A DNA stretch of 64,000 nt, taken from positions 1-64,000 of IMG/VR virus record IMGVR_UViG_3300020478_000003; one strand, given 5' to 3'. The DNA is from a virus. Position numbers and translations under genes: made by a program. A model generated the notes under the pieces. That model saw only the letters and a program-made list of their open reading frames with translations. It had not been told where the DNA came from and ran no database searches. This document shows, one piece after another, positions 52,339-60,616 of the stretch. Each line of letters opens with the position of its first letter. The stretch's first letter is position 1.

Positions 52339-53031
52339 ATGTTAGGTACAACTTTTTATCACGGAACAACAAAAAAATTAATCATCGCCTTTGGATCAGT
52401 ATTTAATAATATTCACGTTCAACGGAAGGAGTCTGACGGTACACTTATAAAAGATATTCAAGTACCGCTTGCTTATGAATCCAGAAAGAAATATCTTGCA
52501 CGATTGATTCAAGACGCCAAAAAGAACAAACAAGTTCCTCGTATGGGTTTTATCTTAACGGGATTACAGGCTGACTATTCACGGGCTGGGAATCAAATGA
52601 ATCAGTATAAATTTACTTCGGCAGTACCCAATATGGGAACTGTTATGTATGCTCCCATTCCGTACAATTACACTTTTGCTCTTGATATTTACGTGGATTA
52701 TATGGATGATGGACTTCAAATCATTGAACAGATTTTACCTTATTTTCAGCCCGATTTTAATATAGTAATCGAAGAGGTTCCTGAATTAGAGTTAAAAAGA
52801 GATATTCCCATTGAGTTGACTGGAATAAATATGGTAGATGAATTTGAGGGAGATTTTGCAGAACAAAGAATTGTCAACTGGCAACTAGACTTTGAAATTA
52901 AAGGCTGGCTTTATCCACCAATACGAGAACAAGGAGTGGTCAAAACTGTTACCACAAAATATTCTACTCCTGATATTATAGGAGATGACAAACAGCCAGA
53001 AGAAAAAGACTGGTTTGTGTTAAACGAGTAG
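52339..53031 (+). CDS. 15: Tail completion/sheath stabiliser gp15
   Basis: 230 residues (T4 gp15 ~272). Pattern: LIIAFGSVFNNIHVQRKESD, VPLAYESRKKYLARLIQDAK, VPRMGFILTGLQADYSRAG, PYNYTFALDIYVDYMDDGLQ and IIEQILPYFQPDFNI, then IVNWQLDFEIKGWLYPP near the end. gp15 forms the hexameric ring at the tail top and terminates the sheath. Normal length for non-T4 members. Confidence 0.9.
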   Translation: MLGTTFYHGTTKKLIIAFGSVFNNIHVQRKESDGTLIKDIQVPLAYESRKKYLARLIQDAKKNKQVPRMGFILTGLQADYSRAGNQMNQYKFTSAVPNMGTVMYAPIPYNYTFALDIYVDYMDDGLQIIEQILPYFQPDFNIVIEEVPELELKRDIPIELTGINMVDEFEGDFAEQRIVNWQLDFEIKGWLYPPIREQGVVKTVTTKYSTPDIIGDDKQPEEKDWFVLNE

Positions 53032-53037
53032 AGTTAA

Positions 53038-53271
53038 ATGATTGATGTTAACAGATTTATCCTGTTACTGAAACAGACAAAGATTGTACCGGCTCCAGAG
53101 ATAAACAAGGTAAAGACTGTACTTAAAAAACTTGAAAGAGGACAAAAATTGAATATTAAACAGATGGAAATTTTTCAAGATATAGCAACAAAAGCATCGG
53201 TAGATCCGATGACAAATAATCTGGCGATATTGTCTTTAACTAAGCAGGTCTTGAAAAGACAAATGAAATGA
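53038..53271 (+). CDS. Small basic protein between gp15 and gp16
   Basis: 77 residues, Lys-rich and helical: MIDVNRFILLLKQTKIVPAP, KVKTVLKKLERGQKLNIKQM, FQDIATKASVDPMTNN. Position and composition suggest a packaging or neck helper, but I recognise no family. Its stop overlaps the next start by four bases (ATGA). Confidence 0.6.
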   Translation: MIDVNRFILLLKQTKIVPAPEINKVKTVLKKLERGQKLNIKQMEIFQDIATKASVDPMTNNLAILSLTKQVLKRQMK

Positions 53272-53489
53272 TTACTTTTAAAAAATACAATGAAATTGTT
53301 AATGGTATTGCGAAAAAGCTAAAAACCTCAAAAGATAGTGCGGTTAATGCTCTTGTAAAAGCACAGGAAAAAGGAATGAATCCTTTGAAATGGCAGAAGC
53401 ATTTGGCTATGTTGCAAACGTTTGTTCAAATAGTAGCACATTATGATGGAGATTATGAAAAAACCAAGAACAACGCAAAAAAGCATTAA
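53268..53489 (+). CDS. Small basic protein upstream of gp16
   Basis: 73 residues: MITFKKYNEIVNGIAKKLKT then DSAVNALVKAQEKGMNPLKW and QKHLAMLQTFVQIVAHYDGD. Basic, helical, no family recognised. Overlaps the previous gene by four bases and the start of gp16 by about 35 bases. Confidence 0.6.
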   Translation: MITFKKYNEIVNGIAKKLKTSKDSAVNALVKAQEKGMNPLKWQKHLAMLQTFVQIVAHYDGDYEKTKNNAKKH

Positions 53490-53973
53490 AGATAAGCTAG
53501 ACGCGGAATTAGCGGTAGCCGAAGACATTATTGGAGATTTTGAAAATGGTGAAATTTTCCCTCCAGTTGAAGAAAAACGAATTGTAAACACACGCCGAGA
53601 ACGTGGGTTAGCACCACGTACGGCAATACAATCAAATCCGGATTCGGGAGACCTTAACAATGATTATCAATATGCTAGAGAGAATCTATATAATCTTATA
53701 GAAAGAGGAAATGATGCTCTTGAAGGTATTCTTGAACTTGCAAAAGAAATGGAACATCCTAGAGCATATGAGGTAGCTAGCGGATTAATCAAAAATGTAT
53801 CTGAAACAACAATGGAATTGTTGAAGATGCAGAAAGAATTAAAATCACTAAAAGAGGGTGAAGCCCCAAAAACAAACGTTAATAACCTTTATGTAGGCAG
53901 TACCGCCGAACTGCAAGAAATGCTAAAAGGAAAAACATTAGGTAATGGTGGACGTGATGATAAAGAAAGCTAA
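53455..53973 (+). CDS. 16: Terminase small subunit gp16
   Basis: 172 residues from this start (T4 gp16 ~164). The core DLNNDYQYARENLYNLIERG then NDALEGILELAKEMEHPRAY and EVASGLIKNVSETTMELLKM is the typical gp16 helical block, with VNNLYVGSTAELQEMLKG at the C-terminus. It recognises DNA and regulates the gp17 motor. Three in-frame ATGs (53443, 53446, 53455) are possible; 53455 is preferred because GGAG lies just upstream, though spacing is short. Confidence 0.85.
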   Translation: MKKPRTTQKSIKDKLDAELAVAEDIIGDFENGEIFPPVEEKRIVNTRRERGLAPRTAIQSNPDSGDLNNDYQYARENLYNLIERGNDALEGILELAKEMEHPRAYEVASGLIKNVSETTMELLKMQKELKSLKEGEAPKTNVNNLYVGSTAELQEMLKGKTLGNGGRDDKES

Positions 53974-54124
53974 AGAATGGGCACTCGACAAAATGTTCAA
54001 TGTCTTTGGAAAAGACAAGTCAGGAGATAAACTATACGAAACTCGATGGGTATGGTATCATACAGTCCTCGTAGTAGAACTTTTCATAATAATCATCCTT
54101 TTATTATACATAGCAATTCGATAG
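53957..54124 (+). CDS. Small single-span membrane protein between gp16 and gp17
   Basis: 55 residues in a frame overlapping the end of gp16 by 17 bases: MIKKAKEWALDKMFNVFGKD, KSGDKLYETRWVWYHTVLVV, ELFIIIILLLYIAIR. The N-terminal half is basic and soluble, and the C-terminal ~25 residues are one strongly hydrophobic span ending in Arg. GGTGG lies upstream of the ATG. Hydrophobic span, codon continuity and operon position support a real gene. Function unknown. Confidence 0.6.
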   Translation: MIKKAKEWALDKMFNVFGKDKSGDKLYETRWVWYHTVLVVELFIIIILLLYIAIR

Positions 54125-54141
54125 TCTTGCTATAAGAAATT

Positions 54142-54390
54142 ATGGCAAATATCGTAATTAAGAAATGGACAGTTGCTTCCGTACAGGTAGTATATCATAT
54201 TCCAGATTATATACATATTATTAATGAATTTGTATGGCAGACTGAAGATCAAATACCAGAGTTTCCAAGAATTACCCAGTTTCTTGACTATTGGGATAAG
54301 AACATTGATGGACCAATAAAAGAAGCATATATCTATGACCACGGTTCATCTCAAGTTAGACACGTGGACAGAAGATTTAAAATCAACTAG
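54142..54390 (+). CDS. Usg-family-like small protein
   Basis: 82 residues: VQVVYHIPDYIHIINEFVWQ, TEDQIPEFPRITQFLDYWDK and NIDGPIKEAYI. The order Y-x2-P-D, W-Q-x2-D, P-x-F/P-P-x(3)-F-L-x-Y/F-W and G-P-x(3)-V/A matches the small Usg protein family known mainly from alphaproteobacteria; its biochemical role is unsettled. Ends nine bases before gp17. The resemblance is recalled, not computed. Confidence 0.6.
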   Translation: MANIVIKKWTVASVQVVYHIPDYIHIINEFVWQTEDQIPEFPRITQFLDYWDKNIDGPIKEAYIYDHGSSQVRHVDRRFKIN

Positions 54391-54398
54391 TTTATATT

Positions 54399-55973
54399 AT
54401 GACAAAAATTGCCTACCTAGGAAATCCCCTACTAAAAAGAATCAATGTTCCTCAGAATTATACTCAAGAAGAAATAGCCGAGTATATAAAATGCAGGGAC
54501 GATCCAATTTATTTCATTAAAGAATATATCTACATTGTCAACGTAGATAAAGGATTAATGAAATTTGATTTATATCCGTTTCAGGAAGAATTAATCAATG
54601 GTCTAGTTGATAACAGATTTAGTATAGTCAAATGTCCAAGACAGTCTGGAAAATCTCAGACAAGTCTTGCGTTTATGCTACATTATGTTTTATTTAACGA
54701 CCAGAGAAACGTAGCAATTTTAGCTAATAAAGGGATGACTGCAAGAGAATTGTTGGGTCGTCTTCAAATGGCTTATGAAAAACTTCCTATGTTCTTGCAA
54801 CAAGGTGTATTGGAATGGAACAAAGGTTCTATTCATTTAGAAAACGGATCTAGAATTCTTGCATCTTCTACATCGGCAAGTACCATTCGAGGTTATGCTT
54901 TTAATCTGATTTTTCTAGATGAGTTTGCATTTATTCCACAAAATCTAGCAGAAGATTTTTTCAATTCTGTTTATCCTACCATATCATCTGGAGAAACTTC
55001 CCAAGTTATTATTGTTTCTACACCGAATGGTATGAATCATTTTTATAAGATGTGGCAGAATGCAATAGATGAAAGATCGGAATATAAAGCATTTGAAATC
55101 AATTGGTGGGATGTTCCTGGACGAGATGAAGCGTGGAAGAAACAAACAATTGCAAATACGAGTGAGGAGCAATTCAAACAGGAATTTGAAACTGAATTCC
55201 TAGGTAGTGCTGGTACTCTAATTGCTCCTGCAAAAATTTCTTCACTAGCGGTTAAAAATCCTCTTTCACGAAAAGATGGTCTGGACGTTTATGAAGAAAC
55301 AATACTAAATAACAGATATTTTATAGCCGTAGATGTAGCAGAAGGACGTGGACAAGATTACTCAGCCTTTAGTGTAATTGATATTACAGAAATGCCGTGG
55401 AAACAGGTAGCAAAATATCATTCAAATACAATATCTCCTCTGCTCCTTCCCACTATCATCCACCAAGTCGCATCCGCATATAATAATGCTACAGTTTTAA
55501 TTGAATCGAATGGTCCCGGAGCAGAAGTTTGTAATATTCTTCATTACGACCTGGAATATGAACACTCTATTAATGAATCCGGGGTTCAATCAAAATTAGG
55601 AATCAAAATGACTAAGCGAGTTAAAGCGGTTGGTTGTTCTAATTTTAAAGACCTTATAGAAAATGATAAATTAATTATTAATGATTTGGAGACAATATCA
55701 GAAATATCTCAATTTGTTGAACGTGGTAAAAGCTGGAAAGCAGAAGATGGTGGAAATGATGATTTGGTTATGGCTCTTGTATTATTCTCGTGGTTTTCAT
55801 CTCAAGATTTGTTTAAGGAATTGAATAACGTAGACTTGAGGACTAAATTATATGATGAACAAATGCAACAATACGAAGATGAATTGACTCCATTCGGATT
55901 TATCGATGATGGTCAAATGGAAGAAGATAAGTATACGGTTGAAGGTGGAGAAGTCTGGCAGATTTATAATTAG
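54399..55973 (+). CDS. 17: Terminase large subunit gp17
   Basis: 524 residues (T4 gp17 ~610). Walker A CPRQSGKSQTS at residues ~79-89, Walker B LIFLDEF at ~170-176, then the C-motif-like VIIVSTPNGMNHFYKMW. The RNase-H-like nuclease has its first Asp in IAVDVAEGRGQDYS (~D312), the second acidic site in VLIESNGPGAEVCNIL (~E368) and the third in GGNDDLVMALVLFSWF (~D455). It is the ATP-driven packaging motor and headful nuclease, acting at the portal. The shorter length reflects N- and C-terminal trimming typical of non-T4 members. No inteins or frameshifts. Confidence 0.95.
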   Translation: MTKIAYLGNPLLKRINVPQNYTQEEIAEYIKCRDDPIYFIKEYIYIVNVDKGLMKFDLYPFQEELINGLVDNRFSIVKCPRQSGKSQTSLAFMLHYVLFNDQRNVAILANKGMTARELLGRLQMAYEKLPMFLQQGVLEWNKGSIHLENGSRILASSTSASTIRGYAFNLIFLDEFAFIPQNLAEDFFNSVYPTISSGETSQVIIVSTPNGMNHFYKMWQNAIDERSEYKAFEINWWDVPGRDEAWKKQTIANTSEEQFKQEFETEFLGSAGTLIAPAKISSLAVKNPLSRKDGLDVYEETILNNRYFIAVDVAEGRGQDYSAFSVIDITEMPWKQVAKYHSNTISPLLLPTIIHQVASAYNNATVLIESNGPGAEVCNILHYDLEYEHSINESGVQSKLGIKMTKRVKAVGCSNFKDLIENDKLIINDLETISEISQFVERGKSWKAEDGGNDDLVMALVLFSWFSSQDLFKELNNVDLRTKLYDEQMQQYEDELTPFGFIDDGQMEEDKYTVEGGEVWQIYN

Positions 55974-55992
55974 GTGATGAAATTTATAAAAT

Positions 55993-56000
55993 TATAAATA
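55993..56000 (+). promoter_or_regulatory. Late promoter TATAAATA (for sheath/tube)
   Basis: TATAAATAG, 130 bases before the gp18 ATG, giving an unusually long 5' leader (about 56006-56130). The leader contains no convincing gene. Confidence 0.75.
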
Positions 56001-56130
56001 GTTACAATGGTAGAAGGAGATAGTCTTTTCCCTCGGACCTCATCGGAATTATCGCATAATAACTCAATAACGGTAGAACGATAGGGGTAAACCATAATTT
56101 GAACATCTATTTTAATATAGGAGAAAAACG

Positions 56131-57843
56131 ATGGGATTTCAATTAAGCCCAGGCGTACAAACGAAAGAAATTGATCTTAGTACGTCTATTCCCGCGGTTG
56201 CTACTTCCTTAGGAGGTACAGTCGGTCGTTTTACTTGGGGACCTGCATTTGAGCCTTATCTATGCACCTCAGAAGCCGACCTGCTTGCTGTCTTCGGAAA
56301 ACCAACCAACGACACATTTCCAGCGTTTCTTTCTTCTGCCGCGTTCTTGAAGTACACAAACAGTCTTCAAGTAGTAAGAGTTGTTGATTCGGGAGCGATG
56401 AATGCCGCGCCTTCTGGAAACGTAACTCAAATAACCGGTGAAGAAGATTTTGAAACACAACTGGACTCCGGTACTTTGACTGAAGGCTTTTATGCTCGAT
56501 ATCCTGGTACATACGGAAATGGCATTAGTGTACATACACACGATGGTTCCGCATCTTGGAGCTCCTGGCAGTATGCCGGTGCATTTGATGTGCAACCAGA
56601 TACTGGAAACAACGAAATGGCAGTTGTCGTTGTCGTTGATTCAGAAGTTGTAGAAAGTTATCTTGTAGGTTTAGCACAGGGCGACAAAAATAGCGATGGT
56701 GGAAACATCTGGGGTATGGATGTTATTAATCCTCAGTCCAAATTGATTTGGATTGTAACCGCAAACGTTACAAATTCAGGAGCCGGAAGTCACACTTTTA
56801 GTGGTGGATTAGCAGTATCGGCTCAAGTCGATGCACATTGCGATGACGGATCAAACGATGATCAATCAACTTGCGAAGGTAACGGCAATACTTGGGTCCC
56901 ACAAGTGGATGCAGGTACTGTTGGAGCAAATGAGTATATGCAAGGTTGGGATAAACTAGCAAATGCTGATGAAGTTAATATTTCACTAGCAATTGCAGGT
57001 GGACTTTCTAACGAGAATTCTGCTCAAGTTGCAACCGTTTCTAAGTACATCATTGAGACAGTAGCAGAAGGTCGTAAAGACTGTATGGCTATTGTATCAC
57101 CTCCAAAAGAAGAAGTTGTTAATGTTGGTGGAGCCACTAACGCAGTTAACAATGTAATTGCTTGGAGAACGGATGTTGCATTTAATAGTGCTTCATCTTA
57201 CGGTACTCTTGATGGAAACTACAAATACGTTTATGATGTCTACAATGACACATACCGCTGGATTGGATTCAGTGGAGATGTTGCAGGATTAATGGCTCAT
57301 ACTGATTCGGTAAGAGATGCTTGGTGGAGTCCAGGTGGTCTTAATCGTGGTCAGATTAAAGGAGTTGTAAAACTTGCTTATCAACCGACTCTAGCACATA
57401 GAGATCAATTGTATATGCTTCCTAACGGAATCAATCCGATTGTAACTTTCCCAGGTCAAGGCACAGTCCTCTGGGGAGATAGAACTCTGCTAGTTAAACC
57501 TAGTGCTTTCGATAGAATCAATGTTCGCAGATTGTTCATAATTCTAGAAAAAGCAATAGCAATATCCGCAAAATACTTCTTGTTTGAATTCAATAACGAA
57601 TTCACTCGTAAGAATTTCTTGAATATGGTTAACCCATATCTCGCAGGAATTAAAGCGAGACAAGGAATGTATGATTTTTATGTTCAATGCGACGGAGATA
57701 ATAACACACCTGAAGTCATTGATGCAAATCAGTTCGTTGCGAGTATTTTTCTTAAACCTTCCAAATCAATCAACTTTATCACGCTTAACTTTGTTGCGAC
57801 AAAGACTGGCGTTGATTTTGCTGAAGTGATTGGACAAGTATAG
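56131..57843 (+). CDS. 18: Tail sheath protein gp18, with Cys-pair insert
   Basis: 570 residues (T4 gp18 ~659). N-terminus: GFQLSPGVQTKEIDLSTSIP then AVATSLGGTVGRFTWGPAFE, the standard sheath start. The C-terminal domain has PNGINPIVTFPGQGTVLWGD, RTLLVKPSAFDRINVRRLFI and ILEKAIAISAKYFLFEFNNE, all sheath hallmarks. Between them, in a variable surface domain near residues 236-258, is a Cys-pair insert (HCDDGSNDDQSTCEGNGNTW) also found in other virion proteins here. Sheath proteins contract to drive the tube through the envelope. Confidence 0.95.
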   Translation: MGFQLSPGVQTKEIDLSTSIPAVATSLGGTVGRFTWGPAFEPYLCTSEADLLAVFGKPTNDTFPAFLSSAAFLKYTNSLQVVRVVDSGAMNAAPSGNVTQITGEEDFETQLDSGTLTEGFYARYPGTYGNGISVHTHDGSASWSSWQYAGAFDVQPDTGNNEMAVVVVVDSEVVESYLVGLAQGDKNSDGGNIWGMDVINPQSKLIWIVTANVTNSGAGSHTFSGGLAVSAQVDAHCDDGSNDDQSTCEGNGNTWVPQVDAGTVGANEYMQGWDKLANADEVNISLAIAGGLSNENSAQVATVSKYIIETVAEGRKDCMAIVSPPKEEVVNVGGATNAVNNVIAWRTDVAFNSASSYGTLDGNYKYVYDVYNDTYRWIGFSGDVAGLMAHTDSVRDAWWSPGGLNRGQIKGVVKLAYQPTLAHRDQLYMLPNGINPIVTFPGQGTVLWGDRTLLVKPSAFDRINVRRLFIILEKAIAISAKYFLFEFNNEFTRKNFLNMVNPYLAGIKARQGMYDFYVQCDGDNNTPEVIDANQFVASIFLKPSKSINFITLNFVATKTGVDFAEVIGQV

Positions 57844-57851
57844 GAGGAAAA

Positions 57852-58370
57852 ATGAACGTTGCAGATTTTGGAAAACAATATTCGGGTGACTACGCACGTC
57901 CTAATTTATTTAAGGTAAATATTGCCCAAATAGATTCAGAAATGTGGATTAAAACTGCTTCACTTCCAGCAACTACTGTTGGAGTAGTAGAAGTTCCTTA
58001 CCAGAACCGCAAATTAAAGGTTCCTGGTGACAGAACATTCGCAGATTGGACAGCCACAGTAATTAACGATGAATCATATGTCGTTAGGAGTGCATTGTTA
58101 TCTTGGCAAGAAGCCATAACCGGATTCACCAGTATGGCATCTACAATGGGAGTTTCGACTGCCCATAGAAAGATAGAAATTCAACCTCTCAAACGAGATG
58201 GTTCCAATGATACACATATAGTAAATGTGTATGGCTGGCCGTCTGAGATAGGTGCGATTGATCTTTCTTGGGAGACTGTTGATGCTGTCCAGGAATATAC
58301 TGTTACATTTACAGTATCTTGGGATGACGGTGGTGTTGACTCGGAAAAAGTAGACGTTTTAGCGGCATAA
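57852..58370 (+). CDS. 19: Tail tube protein gp19
   Basis: 172 residues (T4 gp19 ~163): VADFGKQYSGDYARPNLFKV, SEMWIKTASLPATTVGVVEV, PYQNRKLKVPGDRTFADWTA, YVVRSALLSWQEAITGFTSM and GAIDLSWETVDAVQEYTVTF. It forms the hexameric inner tube. Strong AGGAGG site upstream. Distinct from the gp54-like protein, which it resembles in fold only. Confidence 0.95.
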   Translation: MNVADFGKQYSGDYARPNLFKVNIAQIDSEMWIKTASLPATTVGVVEVPYQNRKLKVPGDRTFADWTATVINDESYVVRSALLSWQEAITGFTSMASTMGVSTAHRKIEIQPLKRDGSNDTHIVNVYGWPSEIGAIDLSWETVDAVQEYTVTFTVSWDDGGVDSEKVDVLAA

Positions 58371-58431
58371 TACGCTTAAAACAATTTTCCGAACATACGG
58401 TCTTGGTAATAAAAATTTGTTATTTGAGTCG

Positions 58432-58439
58432 TATAAATA
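58432..58439 (+). promoter_or_regulatory. Late promoter TATAAATA (for portal operon)
   Basis: TATAAATA in the 105-base gap between gp19 and gp20, 36 bases before the portal ATG. Confidence 0.75.
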
Positions 58440-58475
58440 TAGTAATACTTACTTAAATTAACAAACAATGGTGAT

Positions 58476-59999
58476 ATGGAACTATTTGGTTATAAGATAG
58501 AGAAGAAAATCGGCTCATCTGTGGTAGATAAAGGATCAAAATCTTTTGTCGCACCAAACCTAGACGATGGTTCCACAGTTATTGACGGAGGAGGAGTACA
58601 CGCCTTCTCCGTTAATTTCGATACCGCATTTAAAACACAGCAAGAATTAATTGCTAAATATCGGGCTTGTGCGAGAAATCCAGAAGCTGAATCGGCAATT
58701 GATGACATAGTTAATGAAGCTGTGGTTCTGGATCCTTATAAGGACCCAGTTACAATCTATCTTGATAAACTGGACACAGTTGATGTGCCTAAGAATATCA
58801 AAGATATGATTGCAACCGAATTTGATGTTATTTCCAAGAAATTGGAGTTTAATAAGTCTGGACCAGAAATATTCAGACGGTGGTATGAAGATGGAGCAAT
58901 CCATTATCATATAATCTTTGATAACGATAATGTCAAAAAAGGTATTAAGGAGTTAAGATACATTGATTCCACTAATATCAAAAAGATCAAAGAAGTTATC
59001 AAAGAAAAAGACAAAGATGGAATTGAGGTAGTTAAAGGAGTTGATGAGTATTGGATCTACACTAAAGAAAGTAGAGGAATAACTCAGACACTAAAAGTTG
59101 CCCTAGAAGCGGTCGCCTATTGCGACTCTGGTCTTTATGACAAAGATAAGGAAGTTACTCTTTCTTACCTTCACAAGGCAATGAAGCCGATTAACCAATT
59201 GAGAATGTTAGAAGACTCAATGGTTATTTATCGGATTACTAGAGCACCAGAAAGAAGGGTGTTCTACATTGATGTTGGTAATTTACCAAAAACAAAAGCG
59301 GAACAGTACCTCCGTAACATTATGAACAAGTTTAAGAATAAGATGGTTTATGATGCGAGTAGTGGTACTGTAGCTGATGGTAAAGATACAATGTCAATGA
59401 TGGAAGATTTTTGGCTACCTAGAAAAGAGGGTGGTCGAGGAACTGAAGTCGAAACATTACCAGGAGGACAAAATCTTGGTGATATGGATGATGTAGCTTA
59501 TTTTCAGAAAAAGGTATATCAATCACTTCACGTTCCGTCAAGTCGGATGGAAACTGAACAATCTTGGAGTTTCTCTAGAACAGGTGAAATAACAAGAGAT
59601 GAAATAAAGTTTCAGAAATATGTAACAAAGTTACGTAAACGTTTCTCCGATTTACTGTATTCATTATTAAGGACTCAGCTTTTAGCGAAAGGTATTATCG
59701 ATAAAGGCGAGTGGAATGTCTATCAAGAGAATATTAATTTCATATTTCAAGATGATGGATATTTCTCAGAATTGAAAAAATTAGAGATAATGACCTCGAG
59801 GATTGAAATGCTTGATACTATATCAAGTGGAGAAATGATAGGTCGTTATTATTCAATTGAATGGGTTCGAAAAAATATTTTAATGCAATCTGAAGAAGAT
59901 ATGGATGTATTAGATAAACAAATGGAAGCAGAGAAAAAAGAAAAACAAGCTAAAAACACCGGCGGCGACGGCGATGACAAAGCACCCGATCTATATTAG
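58476..59999 (+). CDS. 20: Portal protein gp20
   Basis: 507 residues (T4 gp20 ~524). Landmarks: NPEAESAIDDIVNEAVVLDP, ELRYIDSTNIKKIKEVIKEK, LRMLEDSMVIYRITRAPERR, VFYIDVGNLPKTKAEQYLRN, MSMMEDFWLPRKEGGRGTEV and ETLPGGQNLGDMDDVAYFQK, then SRMETEQSWSFSRTGEITRD. These are the usual wing and stem/clip motifs. The portal forms the dodecamer at the unique vertex through which gp17 packages DNA. Clear ATG with GGTGAT upstream. Confidence 0.95.
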   Translation: MELFGYKIEKKIGSSVVDKGSKSFVAPNLDDGSTVIDGGGVHAFSVNFDTAFKTQQELIAKYRACARNPEAESAIDDIVNEAVVLDPYKDPVTIYLDKLDTVDVPKNIKDMIATEFDVISKKLEFNKSGPEIFRRWYEDGAIHYHIIFDNDNVKKGIKELRYIDSTNIKKIKEVIKEKDKDGIEVVKGVDEYWIYTKESRGITQTLKVALEAVAYCDSGLYDKDKEVTLSYLHKAMKPINQLRMLEDSMVIYRITRAPERRVFYIDVGNLPKTKAEQYLRNIMNKFKNKMVYDASSGTVADGKDTMSMMEDFWLPRKEGGRGTEVETLPGGQNLGDMDDVAYFQKKVYQSLHVPSSRMETEQSWSFSRTGEITRDEIKFQKYVTKLRKRFSDLLYSLLRTQLLAKGIIDKGEWNVYQENINFIFQDDGYFSELKKLEIMTSRIEMLDTISSGEMIGRYYSIEWVRKNILMQSEEDMDVLDKQMEAEKKEKQAKNTGGDGDDKAPDLY

Positions 60000-60011
60000 G
60001 AGATAAATATT

Positions 60012-60614
60012 ATGCCTACTGAGAATTTAGAAAAACTTGTGCAAGCCGCACGAGATAAAAAACCCACCGCATTTAAACAACATTTACACGCTGAAATTGG
60101 AACTAGAGCAGAAAAAGGTATCGCAGAAATAAGAGCCGATCTTGCTAAAAATATGTTCGTAAGCAAACCAGAAGAAATTCAGGAACATCATTGTAATGAA
60201 GAAGGCGAAGAAGGAGTAGAACATACACACGATGATGGAACTACTCACACTCACGAAGGTGGTGATAAACCTCATACTCACGATGAAGAAGTAGAAGAAG
60301 GTAAACTACCACCCGCACTCCAAAAAGCTATAGATGCAAAGAAGAAAAATAACTCAAAATCTGATGATGTTGACAAAACTCCTGCTAAAGAATCATACGA
60401 TGATGAAGAAGATGAGGACGAAGATCCTGTAGGAGAAGACACGGATAAGAGTGAGCCTGGGACACAAGGTGATGATAAAGAATATGCAAAGAAACGTGAT
60501 GCTGTTCTAAAGAAGTTTGGTGTAACCAGTTGTGCTATGATTAAAGATGAAGCGGAAAAGAAAGCCTGTTTTAAAGCACTAGATGATGCTCACGTTGCAG
60601 ATCACGAGGAGTAA
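60012..60614 (+). CDS. Prohead-core-type protein, His/Glu-rich
   Basis: 200 residues at the position of T4 gp67 (prohead core). The N-terminus is helical: LEKLVQAARDKKPTAFKQHL, IGTRAEKGIAEIRADLAKNM. A central segment is a run of His-x-His and acidic residues: EGVEHTHDDGTTHTHEGGDK then PHTHDEEVEE, a plausible metal-binding cluster. The middle is very acidic and the C-terminus ends YAKKRDAVLKKFGVTSCAM and KALDDAHVADHEE. Its N-terminal pattern matches core-type proteins beside the portal in marine T4-like phages; identity with gp67 is inferred. Confidence 0.55.
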   Translation: MPTENLEKLVQAARDKKPTAFKQHLHAEIGTRAEKGIAEIRADLAKNMFVSKPEEIQEHHCNEEGEEGVEHTHDDGTTHTHEGGDKPHTHDEEVEEGKLPPALQKAIDAKKKNNSKSDDVDKTPAKESYDDEEDEDEDPVGEDTDKSEPGTQGDDKEYAKKRDAVLKKFGVTSCAMIKDEAEKKACFKALDDAHVADHEE

Positions 60615-60616
60615 AA

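Noticed and set aside
56007-56084. A 25-residue open frame (MVEGDSLFPRTSSELSHNNS...) in the gp18 leader.
   Set aside because: No ribosome site is visible, it is very short, and it lies at the transcript start; not supported as a gene.
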